Positions 56,372 through 64,000 of a DNA stretch of 64,000 nt are shown one piece after another. Each line of letters begins with the position of its first letter. The first letter of the stretch is position 1. The stretch is from DAOTXS01 sp034435055. GTDB taxonomy: Bacteria; Chloroflexota; Anaerolineae; UBA4142. The position numbers and the translations under genes are program-made. The notes beneath the pieces were generated by a model, which ran no database searches, was not told the DNA's origin, and saw only the letters and a list, made by a program, of their open reading frames with translations. The stretch covers positions 54,287-118,286 of the forward strand of contig DAOTXS010000014.1 in NCBI GenBank assembly GCA_034435055.1. The letters are read 5' to 3'.

Positions 56372-57441
56372 TGCGCATTAGTGGGCAGAGGATAATTTTT
56401 GCGCTCACACTCGTTCAGGAATTGCGTTGCGCCCCGACGCATCTCGCTCGTTACTTCGTGGCCGGTGTTCGGATAGATCATCAATTGCACATCCACCCCG
56501 ATGGCACGCAACGCCCGCTCGAAGGCGCGAGCGCGGTCAACTCGGTTAGCGCCTTGATAAGGATCGAATTGGCGCGGGACTTCGGTCGCAACGTTATCGC
56601 GTTCACCAACGGCGACCCAGAAAGAAATCTTTTTGAAATTCGCCCAATCGAAGGCGCGTCCGATCAGTTTATCCAAATCGCCAACACCAAACGGAAACGG
56701 CAATCGTTGTGCACCATCACTCTCGACCGGCAGAGTATATGTGCCTGCCGCCACCGTCGCCACACTTTCGACGCGCTCCGGGTACATCATCGCCAAGCGA
56801 TGTGCCAACTGCGCGCCGCGCGAAAAGCCAAAGACCAACGCGCGCGGATGGACAGTTAGATTCAATCGCGCCGGCAGTGAGTTGAGGGTATCAATGAGCA
56901 TCTTGGTGATCTTGATGTCATCGTCCATCAAAGCTCTGGGGTCCATATAATCGCGGTATGGTAGATTCGGTGCGACGATGACCCAGTTATAGCGATCCGT
57001 TTCGTTGCTCAATGCTTTGGCAAGTGCGTCGCCCCGTGCGTTGACGCCGTGTAAAATCAATACCACCCGCAAAGATTGATGGCGATTCACCTGTGGCGGC
57101 AGATGAATGTACAAATCACCCTCGCCGAAGGGCAGAATGGCTGGCGCAACCGAGTTTGCCAAAATGCTGACTGGATTTACCGTTGGTTTGACCAACGCGG
57201 CAGTGGGCGGAATTGGCGTGGCGGTCGGCGGAACGGGAGTTGCGGTGGGTGGTCGCGGCGTTGCGCGGGCGGGCTCGGGAGTTATAAAGTCAGTGATGGA
57301 TTGCAGAGCCGGTTTAACAGTCGGAGACGAATTTGTGTTTGCCGCGGAAGAGGCGGCACACCCCAACAAACCAAACGCTATGGCAATGAACCACAGCGTT
57401 GAAAACACTTTGAATCGAATAATCGGTTGCCTTGAACTCAT
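56368..57441 (-). CDS. Lipoprotein alpha/beta hydrolase
   Basis: A 357-residue lipoprotein with lipobox GLLGC and a Pro/Thr linker (TPVPPTATPIPPTA). The hydrolase domain has LILHGVNARGDALAKAL, nucleophile elbow FGFSRGAQ, and His in PNTGHEVTSEM; the acid residue is probably in VGERDNVA. It is distinct from the three downstream paralogues, closer to phospholipase/carboxylesterase or predicted esterase types. It is first gene of the esterase operon, with GAGG before the ATG and an extended -10 promoter. Confidence 0.83.
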   Translation of the reverse strand: MSSRQPIIRFKVFSTLWFIAIAFGLLGCAASSAANTNSSPTVKPALQSITDFITPEPARATPRPPTATPVPPTATPIPPTAALVKPTVNPVSILANSVAPAILPFGEGDLYIHLPPQVNRHQSLRVVLILHGVNARGDALAKALSNETDRYNWVIVAPNLPYRDYMDPRALMDDDIKITKMLIDTLNSLPARLNLTVHPRALVFGFSRGAQLAHRLAMMYPERVESVATVAAGTYTLPVESDGAQRLPFPFGVGDLDKLIGRAFDWANFKKISFWVAVGERDNVATEVPRQFDPYQGANRVDRARAFERALRAIGVDVQLMIYPNTGHEVTSEMRRGATQFLNECERKNYPLPTNAQ

Positions 57442-57486
57442 CGAACCTCAGTGATATCTGATTGGTTGGGGTATTACTTTGGTACT

Positions 57487-57495
57487 ATTATATCA
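57487..57495 (-). promoter_or_regulatory. Extended -10 promoter of the esterase operon
   Basis: TGATATAAT on the minus strand: a perfect TATAAT (57492-57487) preceded by TGA. No good -35 box is visible, as expected for extended -10 promoters. It is 46 bases from the start codon. Confidence 0.6.
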
Positions 57496-57581
57496 CATCG
57501 TTCGCAAAAATGAAAATGCCCATCTTGAATCTCGCAACCATCCACCGGCAAATAAGCACCGTGAGTTACCTAGAATTATTC

Positions 57582-58256
57582 CTAATGCCGAAAATCGATG
57601 ATGGCGGTATTACAACCGCGATCATCGTGCGTCTTGACATAGACGCCGGGCGATTGCGGACTGCCGCCATCATCGACAATAAACACCCACCAATTGCCAT
57701 CGATGCGCTGCCCCTCGGCAATGCCCAAACGATATTTACCCGCACATTCCGGACAAATATGTTTATAGTCGCTGGGATCGGTCCCTGTGATGAAATCATC
57801 GATGACGGCATCGCCGTGTTCTGAGTTAGACACCCGGACACGGACGCCGTTTTTCGGCAAGCCATTTTCCAACACGGTTCCTTCGATTCGTGTGTTGCCT
57901 GCTTCAACGCATCCCTTGTTCACCGGTTTGTAATACCAACCGGCGTACGGATCGGCGGTGGGGGGTGGCGGCGCGGGGGTGGGCGAGCGCGCGGGAACGA
58001 CGGGACGTGGCGTGGGCGGACGGGCGGTCGGTGCGCGGGTTGGAGTTGCTGGAGGCGGTGGCGGAATTGGCGTCGGCGGAATCGTGGGGGGCACCCGCGT
58101 AAAAGTTGGGCGCACGGTTGTGCGAGTAGCCACTGGCGTTTCCGTCGATGTGGGATTGGCGCGCGCAATCACATCAGTGGTGCGACAACCCAAAATCACC
58201 AGCCAGAAAATTCCACCCCCCAAAATTATGCGCGCCGAAAAAAATCGCTTCACCAT
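57582..58256 (-). CDS. Lipoprotein with Pro/Thr linker, paralogue of 58821
   Basis: A 224-residue protein with lipobox VILGC and a ~75-residue linker of Pro/Thr/Ala. The C-terminal domain (about 110-224) starts GWYYKPVNKGCVEAGNTRIEG and reads as a small beta fold (GTVLENGLPKNGVRVRVSN, then GNWWVFIVDDGG), resembling carboxypeptidase-regulatory-like domains. Two cysteines (HICPEC) form a close pair. It stops two bases before the AMMECR1 stop-start junction and is probably co-transcribed with it. Confidence 0.72.
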   Translation of the reverse strand: MVKRFFSARIILGGGIFWLVILGCRTTDVIARANPTSTETPVATRTTVRPTFTRVPPTIPPTPIPPPPPATPTRAPTARPPTPRPVVPARSPTPAPPPPTADPYAGWYYKPVNKGCVEAGNTRIEGTVLENGLPKNGVRVRVSNSEHGDAVIDDFITGTDPSDYKHICPECAGKYRLGIAEGQRIDGNWWVFIVDDGGSPQSPGVYVKTHDDRGCNTAIIDFRH

Positions 58257-58258
58257 CT

Positions 58259-58801
58259 TTAATGATAGCGTTTGACCGTGAATCGATACAACTGCACCGG
58301 TTCATTCGGATCGACGATGTTGGCTTTGTGCACACGCGTGTAATACAATTGTTTTTCCGCCGTGTCGATTTCATCCAGATCGGGCAGGAGTAAACCGCGC
58401 TTCCAACGATTGCGTAACGATTGGACGATCAAGCCGTGCTTTTTGGGATCTTGTCCGTGAATCGAATCGATAGGTTCCGGCGGCGTTAGCACATCAACCG
58501 AGATGTCAAGCAGATCGAGTTCGTGCGCGCGCACCGGCGGAAAGCGCGGGTCGCGGGTTGCCGCGCTGATCGCGTTCTCGATGATTTCTTCTGCCAGCGT
58601 TTTATGCACCGGCTCAATCGTGCCGATACAACCGCGCAAATCGCCGTCGACCGTGTGAAGCGAGACGAACGCGCCGGCGGGCTCGCGCATTTCCGGCGAG
58701 AGATCGTCAGGCGGTTGGATGCGCTTGCCGCTTTTCACGAACGCTTGAATCGCATCGTGTGCAAGTTGAACAAAGGGATGATGCTTTTTAGGAGTACTCA
58801 T
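58259..58801 (-). CDS. amrA: AMMECR1 domain protein (AmmeMemoRadiSam system protein A)
   Basis: A 180-residue cytoplasmic AMMECR1-family protein. The invariant LRGCIGTIEP motif is at about residues 55-64, preceded by PAGAFVSLH and followed by SAATRDPRFPPV and the ISVDVLTPPEPI strand. In many genomes this domain goes with a Memo protein and a radical-SAM enzyme; neither is in this window. The biochemical role is not established. It lies between two paralogous lipoprotein genes. Confidence 0.92.
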   Translation of the reverse strand: MSTPKKHHPFVQLAHDAIQAFVKSGKRIQPPDDLSPEMREPAGAFVSLHTVDGDLRGCIGTIEPVHKTLAEEIIENAISAATRDPRFPPVRAHELDLLDISVDVLTPPEPIDSIHGQDPKKHGLIVQSLRNRWKRGLLLPDLDEIDTAEKQLYYTRVHKANIVDPNEPVQLYRFTVKRYH

Positions 58802-58820
58802 CGTTGAGCTCCCAATTCTG

Positions 58821-59468
58821 CTACTGCAACTGAAAATCCGCCCAACCGCGCCAACACACGCCGGGCGCCTCGGGTTTTAGATTATTGAACGTAAACTCTG
58901 CAACGGGCGACACCCGCGTAGTTCCTTCGACAACCCAGACCCAGCGTTTCTGCCCGGGTGCCGGACCATACGCATCGACAATCATCGAATAGAAACCGTC
59001 GCCGTCTGTGCCGGATTCTCGTTTGTCTGCCCAACCACCATCAGGACCGGCGCCGGACATGACAACGGTTACACCATTGATCACGCCGCCACTTTGATCA
59101 TAAATCGTACCTTGAATAAAAGTTTGCCCCGAATGTTCACACCCCTGATTGGCGAGTCTGTATTTGAATTGCGGTTTGGGAACTGCGGTGGGCGGCGGTG
59201 GTGCGGGCGGTCTTGTTGGTGTGCGCGAGGGTAATGGTCGCGCGGTTGGAGGACGCAAAGTGGCAGTTGGTGGAACTGGCGTTGGCGAAGGCGGCGGTTT
59301 AGTTTCGGTGGGCGGTGGAACCGGCGTGAAAGTTGGACGCCGCGTGGCAGTGCGCGTTGGCGTCGGTTGAACTTGAGCAATCAACGTATCCGTAACACGA
59401 CAGGCAAGCACACCTCCTAACAACACCAAGCCCAACAACCACCGCGCATCCCAAGGTTTCACGTGCAT
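58821..59468 (-). CDS. Lipoprotein with Pro/Thr linker, paralogue of 57582
   Basis: A 215-residue protein with lipobox GVLAC and a Pro/Thr linker of ~70 residues. The C-terminal domain FKYRLANQGCEHSGQTFIQG, then GTIYDQSGGVINGVTVVMSG and GQKRWVWVVEG, follows the same order of segments as the lipoprotein at 57582 (NKGC ... IEGTVLENG ... WWVFIVDDGG). The pair flanks the AMMECR1 gene and probably arose by duplication. Function unknown; it may bind carbohydrate or protein at the surface. Confidence 0.72.
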   Translation of the reverse strand: MHVKPWDARWLLGLVLLGGVLACRVTDTLIAQVQPTPTRTATRRPTFTPVPPPTETKPPPSPTPVPPTATLRPPTARPLPSRTPTRPPAPPPPTAVPKPQFKYRLANQGCEHSGQTFIQGTIYDQSGGVINGVTVVMSGAGPDGGWADKRESGTDGDGFYSMIVDAYGPAPGQKRWVWVVEGTTRVSPVAEFTFNNLKPEAPGVCWRGWADFQLQ

Positions 59469-59590
59469 TCAATTTCCTTTCTTGATAAAACTGAGGAGCA
59501 GAAACAAACTATTCCGCGGATCAAAGCGGCACGATTATACCATAAAGCCGAACGAAGACCAAAGCGGAGGATGATCAACCTGTCGATTGA

Positions 59591-60949
59591 TTACGAACGA
59601 TGGCTGGTGCGCGATTTTTTGTACGTGCCTTCCGGTTTCGCTTGCGCGCGGCGATGCGTCGTGCGATAACTCGGCGCGAGGATTTCGTTCACCGAACTGT
59701 GCGCGAGATCGAAGATGCGTGACTGGATGCGCGGATCGATTTGCGCCTCGCGGTGAATCGTGATCGCGGTCGGCAGATGCGCAACGTACCGATAATCGAT
59801 GATTTGAAATAATTTTTCGCGCGCCCACGGCGTCGCATTTTCGATGCCAAGATCGTCCAGCACAAGAAACGGCGCGCTCCGCGTCTCTTCAAAACGCTGA
59901 TCGTACGAGGTCGTACTGCCCGGCGCAAACGCCGCGCGCAAATGATCGAGCAAGTCCGGCACAACGACGAACACCACAGACGTGCCGCGCGTCGCAATCG
60001 CATTCGCCACCGACGCGGCGAGATGCGTCTTGCCGCAACCATAATCGCCGGTGAAAACAATAAAGCCGTGCGGATTTTCGGCGTACTGTTTCGCGGTGTT
60101 GAACACGCGGCGCAAGTTCGCGCGTTCGTCACCCATCACTTCCGGATCGCTTGCACGCAAATCGAAATTATCGAATGTCATCTCACCGTAGAGTGCCAGA
60201 TTCGACGCGCTTGGCGCGGATGAATCGATACCACCTTGTCGATAATCGGGCGCGAGAATTGTTACCATCGCGCAAAACGTCGTGTCCGCCAAACGCGACC
60301 GCACGCGCGGATCGATGGCTTCCAGATCGCGATTGGTCGTTACGACCGTTGGCAATTGCGCGTTGTATCGATGGTTGAACAATTGAAATAATTTTTCCTG
60401 CGCCCACGCCGTCGTCGTCTGCGCGCCGAAATCATCGAGAATGAGAAACGGCGTCTCACGAATCATTTCAAAACGTTCGTCGTACGTCACACGACTGGTC
60501 GGCGCGAAGGTGGCGCGCAAATGATCAAGCAAGTCCGGCACGACGACGAACAACACCGGCTCGCCGCGCGCCAAGCGATCGTTGGCAATCGCGGCGGCGA
60601 GATGCGTTTTGCCGCAACCGTAACCGCCTTTGAGCAAAAGCCAGCCACTCGGTTTTTGCGAAAATCGGCGCGCCATTTCGTACGCGTCACGCAAATTCTT
60701 GCGCTTGTCCGGCGGCAAACCAACTCCGTCCGGGCGAAACGTCGCAAATGTCATTTGCGAAAGATGCGTGAGTCCGCTCGCGCTCCGCAAACTATCGATG
60801 CTGGCTTGCTGGGTTTCACGGAGTTTGCACTCGCACGGTACCGCGCGCCCGAAATCCGGATGATCGACCGGCACCTCGCGCCGCAAAAAACCAACGCCGC
60901 CGCAAATGGGACACACCGTTTCAACGTTTGACGAATTTACCATATTCAT
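59591..60949 (-). CDS. DnaC/DnaI-like helicase loader with two AAA+ modules
   Basis: A 452-residue protein. A Cys-rich N-terminus (CPICGG and CEC, a likely zinc site) is followed by two similar AAA+ modules (about 60-235 and 250-430). Walker A is GGYGCGKTH and GDYGCGKTH; Walker B is FLILDDFG and FLVLDDLG; both have FVVVPDLLDHLRA. Candidate Arg fingers are DPRVRSR and DPRIQSR. Usual DnaC/DnaI proteins have one module, so this is an internal duplication with both sites intact. Its start lies within the 3' end of the dnaD-like gene; with dnaB upstream this is a helicase-loading operon. The C-terminal tail is basic. Confidence 0.88.
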   Translation of the reverse strand: MNMVNSSNVETVCPICGGVGFLRREVPVDHPDFGRAVPCECKLRETQQASIDSLRSASGLTHLSQMTFATFRPDGVGLPPDKRKNLRDAYEMARRFSQKPSGWLLLKGGYGCGKTHLAAAIANDRLARGEPVLFVVVPDLLDHLRATFAPTSRVTYDERFEMIRETPFLILDDFGAQTTTAWAQEKLFQLFNHRYNAQLPTVVTTNRDLEAIDPRVRSRLADTTFCAMVTILAPDYRQGGIDSSAPSASNLALYGEMTFDNFDLRASDPEVMGDERANLRRVFNTAKQYAENPHGFIVFTGDYGCGKTHLAASVANAIATRGTSVVFVVVPDLLDHLRAAFAPGSTTSYDQRFEETRSAPFLVLDDLGIENATPWAREKLFQIIDYRYVAHLPTAITIHREAQIDPRIQSRIFDLAHSSVNEILAPSYRTTHRRAQAKPEGTYKKSRTSHRS

Positions 60950-61568
60950 CGTACCACGATTTACTCTTCTTCGACCCGCGTCCTTCTACTTTCCAGCGCT
61001 CTAAAATTTTCCGCGTGTACTTTAAATTTTTATTCCCGCGCACCGCCGTCTCTTTGAGCGCGTCGGCAATCCAATCCATGGGGTATTCCTGTTCAAGTTC
61101 TTTCAATTCATCGGAGATCACCGGCGTCAGAAGCAAGCCAAAACTTTTTTCATACAACACAAAAATGTTCGGGCGTTCTTCCACGGACGCGGGCTCGCGC
61201 GATACGCCGGACAGTGATTCTTCGGTTTGCGCTTTATCAAACGCGCGCCGACCTTTTTCCGTGTTGAGGAAATACTCATCACCGTGACACAACAACGTGC
61301 CGCGTTTCATCGCCGAATCCAACCCGCGTTTCAACGCGGCTTCCGGTTTCGCCTCGATGATTTTCAACGATTGCATCAACGTGCGGTCGGCGCGCAAATC
61401 ATCGAGGCGAATGCGTGGCGATTTGTTGTGCGCGCTCAACCAAAAAATGTGCAACGTCACTTTGAGCTCCGCCGCATCGTCGATCATCGGCAAGAGTTCG
61501 CTGAAAAATAAATTCGGCAACGGTGTAACGTCAAGTTTGCCTTGCGGAAAACCAGAAAAGATTTTCAT
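60921..61568 (-). CDS. DnaD-like replication initiation protein
   Basis: A 215-residue protein. The N-terminal half resembles a winged-helix domain (LFFSELLPMIDDAAELKVTLHIFWL and so on). The C-terminal region NIFVLYEKSFGLLLTPVISDELKE and MDWIADALKETAVRGNKNLKYTRKILERW is a typical DnaD/DnaB_2 domain, including the YxxxIL-W-type ending. It lies 13 bases after dnaB and overlaps the helicase-loader gene by 29 bases, matching the Gram-positive-type DnaD-DnaI primosome logic. Confidence 0.88.
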   Translation of the reverse strand: MKIFSGFPQGKLDVTPLPNLFFSELLPMIDDAAELKVTLHIFWLSAHNKSPRIRLDDLRADRTLMQSLKIIEAKPEAALKRGLDSAMKRGTLLCHGDEYFLNTEKGRRAFDKAQTEESLSGVSREPASVEERPNIFVLYEKSFGLLLTPVISDELKELEQEYPMDWIADALKETAVRGNKNLKYTRKILERWKVEGRGSKKSKSWYDEYGKFVKR

Positions 61569-61581
61569 TGGCGTTTGAAAA

Positions 61582-62973
61582 TCAAGAGCTGCGTGTTGGA
61601 ACTAGAAGATCACGAAATTTTGCTTGATCTTCCACAAAGTACAATTGAATATCTTTGGTTGGCCCGTGCCGATGTTTAGCAACAATGATTTCCGCAACTT
61701 TTTCAGGGTAGTCCTTGCCTTTGTGTCTAGGGCTTTCCATCCACTTCTCTAATGTTGGATAATACATTTTTTCGCGGAAGATAAAAATCACGACATCCGC
61801 ATCTTGCTCGATGGAGCCGGATTCGCGCAAGTCTGCCAATTGCGGACGATGATCTTCACGCGATTCGACCGCGCGCGACAGTTGCGATAGCGCAACGACC
61901 GGAATTTTCAATTCGCGCGCCAGCTCCTTCAACTGCCGCGAGATTTGCGAAATTTCTTGCACGCGATTTTCGATCCGTCCGCGAATCGTCATCAATTGCA
62001 GATAATCGATGATCACCATATCGAGTCCGTGCTCGCTTTGCAGCCGCCGCGCTTTGGCGCGAATTTCAATCGGCGTGATCGCCGCGCTGTCGTCGATAAA
62101 GATCGAGAGCTCGGACAATTCGCCGGTCGCTTTGGACAAACGCGAATAATCGGCGTCCGTGAGTTTGCCCAGCCGCAAACTTTGCGAATCGATATCACCC
62201 ATACTTGCCACGAGGCGTTGCACCAATTGCTCTGCCGACATTTCGAGACTGAACAGCGCAACTTTTTTGTGATAGCGCGCCGCCGCCGTTTGCATAATCG
62301 ATAACGCGAACGAGGTTTTGCCGGAACCGGGACGCCCGGCAACGATGATCAAATCCGACGGCTGAAAACCGCCGAGCAATTTGTCCAGATCGGTAAAACC
62401 GGTTTGCACGCCCAGAATTTCGCCCGGATGTTTCTGCACGTAATCCAAGCGGTCGATGAATTGATCGACGGCGACGCGAATCGGAATCATATCGCGCGTC
62501 ATCCGGCGTTGCGCCACGGAGAAGATGATTTCTTCCGCGCGATCGATTGTCGCGTCGATGTCTTCGGTAGAATCGTACGCAATGCCGGCAATATCGCCGG
62601 CGGCGGAAATCAAACGCCGTTGGGTAGATAAACGTTCGACGAGATGCGCGTACGTCTCGACGTGAATCGCCGTGGGGACGGCGTTGATAAGCGCGGTGAT
62701 GTACGCCGCGCCGCCAACATCATTGAGCTTGTTGTTGGCTTCCAATTCCGAGACGACAGTGAGAAAATCGATGGGCTCGCGACGTTCGTGCAACGCAAAA
62801 ATCGCGTCGTAAATCCACGCGTGCTTTTCGAGATAAAAATCGGAAGCGTGGATAATCGGCACGACTTTGATGATCGCATCGGGATCGATTAGCAATGCGC
62901 CCAGCACCGCCTGTTCGGCTTCGATGTTGCTGGGCACCATTTTGTTTGGTGCGGTGGAAGTTTGATAGGTCAT
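61582..62973 (-). CDS. dnaB: Replicative DNA helicase DnaB
   Basis: A 463-residue hexameric 5'-3' helicase. The N-terminal DnaB domain begins VPSNIEAEQAVLGALLIDPDAI. The RecA-like C-terminal domain has Walker A AGRPGSGKTS, MVIIDYLQLM as Walker B, KIPVVALSQLSRAVE, and DLRESGSIEQDADVV with the Arg finger region following. Full family length, no intein. It is first gene of the operon with the dnaD-like and loader genes. Upstream lie partial CCGCAGATT-type repeat words (about 62985-63012). Confidence 0.96.
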   Translation of the reverse strand: MTYQTSTAPNKMVPSNIEAEQAVLGALLIDPDAIIKVVPIIHASDFYLEKHAWIYDAIFALHERREPIDFLTVVSELEANNKLNDVGGAAYITALINAVPTAIHVETYAHLVERLSTQRRLISAAGDIAGIAYDSTEDIDATIDRAEEIIFSVAQRRMTRDMIPIRVAVDQFIDRLDYVQKHPGEILGVQTGFTDLDKLLGGFQPSDLIIVAGRPGSGKTSFALSIMQTAAARYHKKVALFSLEMSAEQLVQRLVASMGDIDSQSLRLGKLTDADYSRLSKATGELSELSIFIDDSAAITPIEIRAKARRLQSEHGLDMVIIDYLQLMTIRGRIENRVQEISQISRQLKELARELKIPVVALSQLSRAVESREDHRPQLADLRESGSIEQDADVVIFIFREKMYYPTLEKWMESPRHKGKDYPEKVAEIIVAKHRHGPTKDIQLYFVEDQAKFRDLLVPTRSS

Positions 62974-63084
62974 CGGAATGTGTCCGCAGATTTCGCGGAG
63001 GATACAGATTTTATTCTCTGGGCAATTTGTATAATCGGTGGAGCAATTTTCCCCACTTGATATTTCAAATAACAGCGACTAGAA

Positions 63085-63111
63085 AATAATTCCCGACGCA
63101 CTGTCGGGAAT
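63085..63111 (-). terminator. Terminator of the bifunctional-nuclease-family gene
   Basis: Nine-base perfect stem ATTCCCGAC (minus 63111-63103) with 63097-63089, a 5-base loop and a TATTTTC tail. It sits 10 bases past the stop codon. Confidence 0.8.
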
Positions 63112-63120
63112 CGTTCAGCA

Positions 63121-63642
63121 TCAATCTTCTTTCGGGTTGTTGCCCTTGCCCAACCCATCGAGGTCGAGGTCTTGGAGAAGATCACGGAACGCGTCCAATT
63201 TTTCTTCTTCTTCCGCTGGTGCCTCGACACTCTGGCTCGGACGAATTGCCGCTTTTTTCATCACGCCGGGATCGACAAAGATCGGCACTTGGAGTCGCAC
63301 CGCAAGCGCAATCGCGTCGCTTGGGCGCGAATCGAGTTCGACCCGTTGGTCGCCGATGTCCATAACGATTTGGGCAAAAAAAGTATCCTCGCGCAAATCG
63401 GTTACGATAATGTGCAAGGGTCTGCCGCCAATCTGTTTCAACAAGTTCCCGAACAGATCGTGCGTGAGCGGGCGCGCCACTTGATTGCCTTCGAGTGCGA
63501 TGCGAATCGCGTCCGCTTCAAAGGGTCCGATCCAAATCGGGAGAAAGTGATCGTGCTCGTCTTTCAACACCACGATGCGATGCGGCGAGACGAGACTAAC
63601 GCGAATGCTATCGATCGACACTGGCACGAGCGAATGATTCAC
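63121..63642 (-). CDS. Bifunctional nuclease family protein (BFN/DUF151)
   Basis: A 173-residue protein. The BFN domain covers about 5-135, with DHFLPIWIGPFEADAIRIALEG and the hallmark ELDSRPSDAIALAVRLQVPIFV. A relative is described as having DNase and RNase activity, but most members are uncharacterised. An acidic tail (EAPAEEEEKLDAFRDLLQDL) follows. I start at GTG 63642 because GGAGG precedes it by seven bases, rather than at the upstream ATG. It has its own TATAAT promoter and terminator, so it is monocistronic. Confidence 0.9.
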   Translation of the reverse strand: MNHSLVPVSIDSIRVSLVSPHRIVVLKDEHDHFLPIWIGPFEADAIRIALEGNQVARPLTHDLFGNLLKQIGGRPLHIIVTDLREDTFFAQIVMDIGDQRVELDSRPSDAIALAVRLQVPIFVDPGVMKKAAIRPSQSVEAPAEEEEKLDAFRDLLQDLDLDGLGKGNNPKED

Positions 63643-63692
63643 AAACCTACCTCCGCTGAACGACGTCGTGGACATCGTCGTTCACCGCGATT

Positions 63693-63722
63693 ATTATACC
63701 ACACTCTCGCAGAATTAGACAA
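63693..63722 (-). promoter_or_regulatory. Promoter of the bifunctional-nuclease-family gene
   Basis: TTGTCT (63722-63717), 18-base spacer, perfect TATAAT (63698-63693) on the minus strand, about 50 bases from the GTG start. Confidence 0.75.
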
Positions 63723-63876
63723 CGCCAGTCCAAGCTCTCTACCCTCGGAGAATCGTAATCGTTCCGAGTTTAGGGAAAAAGAATGAGCTCTCTCCGGCAT
63801 CAATTGTCTTATGCAATGAGTGGAGTCAAATCGTAGCCAGGTTTTTGCGTTCGAATCCACCCGATTAAACTAGAAC

Positions 63877-64000
63877 TCATTTCAAAATTCGGGTGATGCA
63901 CCAAAGAATGATCGCCAGCAAACAAAAAGCTTTGTAATGTTCAATGAATCGGTCATAGCGCACGACGAGCCGACGACAATTGTCCAGCCAAGCGAAACAA
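63877..64000 (-). mobile_element. 3' end of an IS5-type transposase, cut by window edge
   Basis: The last 40 codons of a reading frame enter from the right edge: FAWLDNCRRLVVRYDRFIEH followed by YKAFCLLAIILWCI and a TGA at 63879-63877. The pattern F-WL---RRL--RY-R-----Y-AF--LA--L-- is the conserved C-terminus of IS5-group DDE transposases. The element continues beyond the window. Its terminal inverted repeat should lie in the 200-base gap to the left, but I could not fix it from one end alone. Confidence 0.8.

Overview
The window looks like a chromosomal stretch from an uncultured, probably anaerobic member of the Chloroflexota (Anaerolineae-like). This is inference from gene content, not from a marker gene. 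Supporting points are at least fourteen lipoproteins with long Thr/Pro linkers after the lipobox cysteine, large SpoIIE/RsbW/STAS signalling sets, several family-5 peptide-binding lipoproteins, a DnaB-DnaD-DnaC helicase-loading operon, and degenerate heptanucleotide repeats in many intergenic gaps. No rRNA, tRNA or CRISPR array was seen.

Layout. 1-9441 (mostly plus strand): lipoate ligase (cut by the edge), a [NiFe]-hydrogenase maturation protease, then secreted and lipid-anchored enzymes (sulfatase, tandem deacetylase-like protein, two alpha/beta hydrolases), small envelope proteins and a GNAT acetyltransferase. 9666-14090 (minus): two cold-shock genes with terminator-like leaders flanking an ABC-F ATPase, then a peptide-binding lipoprotein. 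14246-15040 (plus): one unrecognised lipoprotein. 15121-27463 (minus): an oligopeptide ABC transporter cluster with two permease pairs, one ATPase pair and three binding proteins, interrupted by a four-helix-bundle S23-type gene. 27448-28530: a broken brnT and an intact RelE/ParE-like toxin-antitoxin pair at the 3' end of fdhA.

28571-37465 (minus) is an NAD-linked formate dehydrogenase operon (NuoE-like, NuoF-like, HoxU/NuoG-N-like and FdhA) whose electron-transfer genes are separated by NfeD, flotillin and STAS genes and by a polytopic membrane protein. 37665-52411 (minus) is a twelve-gene signalling cluster combining two hybrid histidine kinases (one with six GAF domains), an HPt protein, a free receiver, two SpoIIE phosphatases, two RsbW-type kinases, two STAS proteins and two unrecognised proteins. 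Seven of its genes are joined by stop/start overlaps. No sigma factor is present, so its output is unknown. A third STAS gene sits inside the formate dehydrogenase operon next door.

52450-59468 (minus): a Thr/Pro-rich lipoprotein, four alpha/beta-hydrolase lipoproteins (three are tandem paralogues), and two paralogous lipoproteins flanking an AMMECR1 gene. 59591-63642 (minus): a helicase loader with two AAA+ modules, DnaD-like protein, DnaB and a bifunctional-nuclease-family protein. The right edge cuts an IS5-type transposase. No gene-free stretch exceeds about 230 bases.
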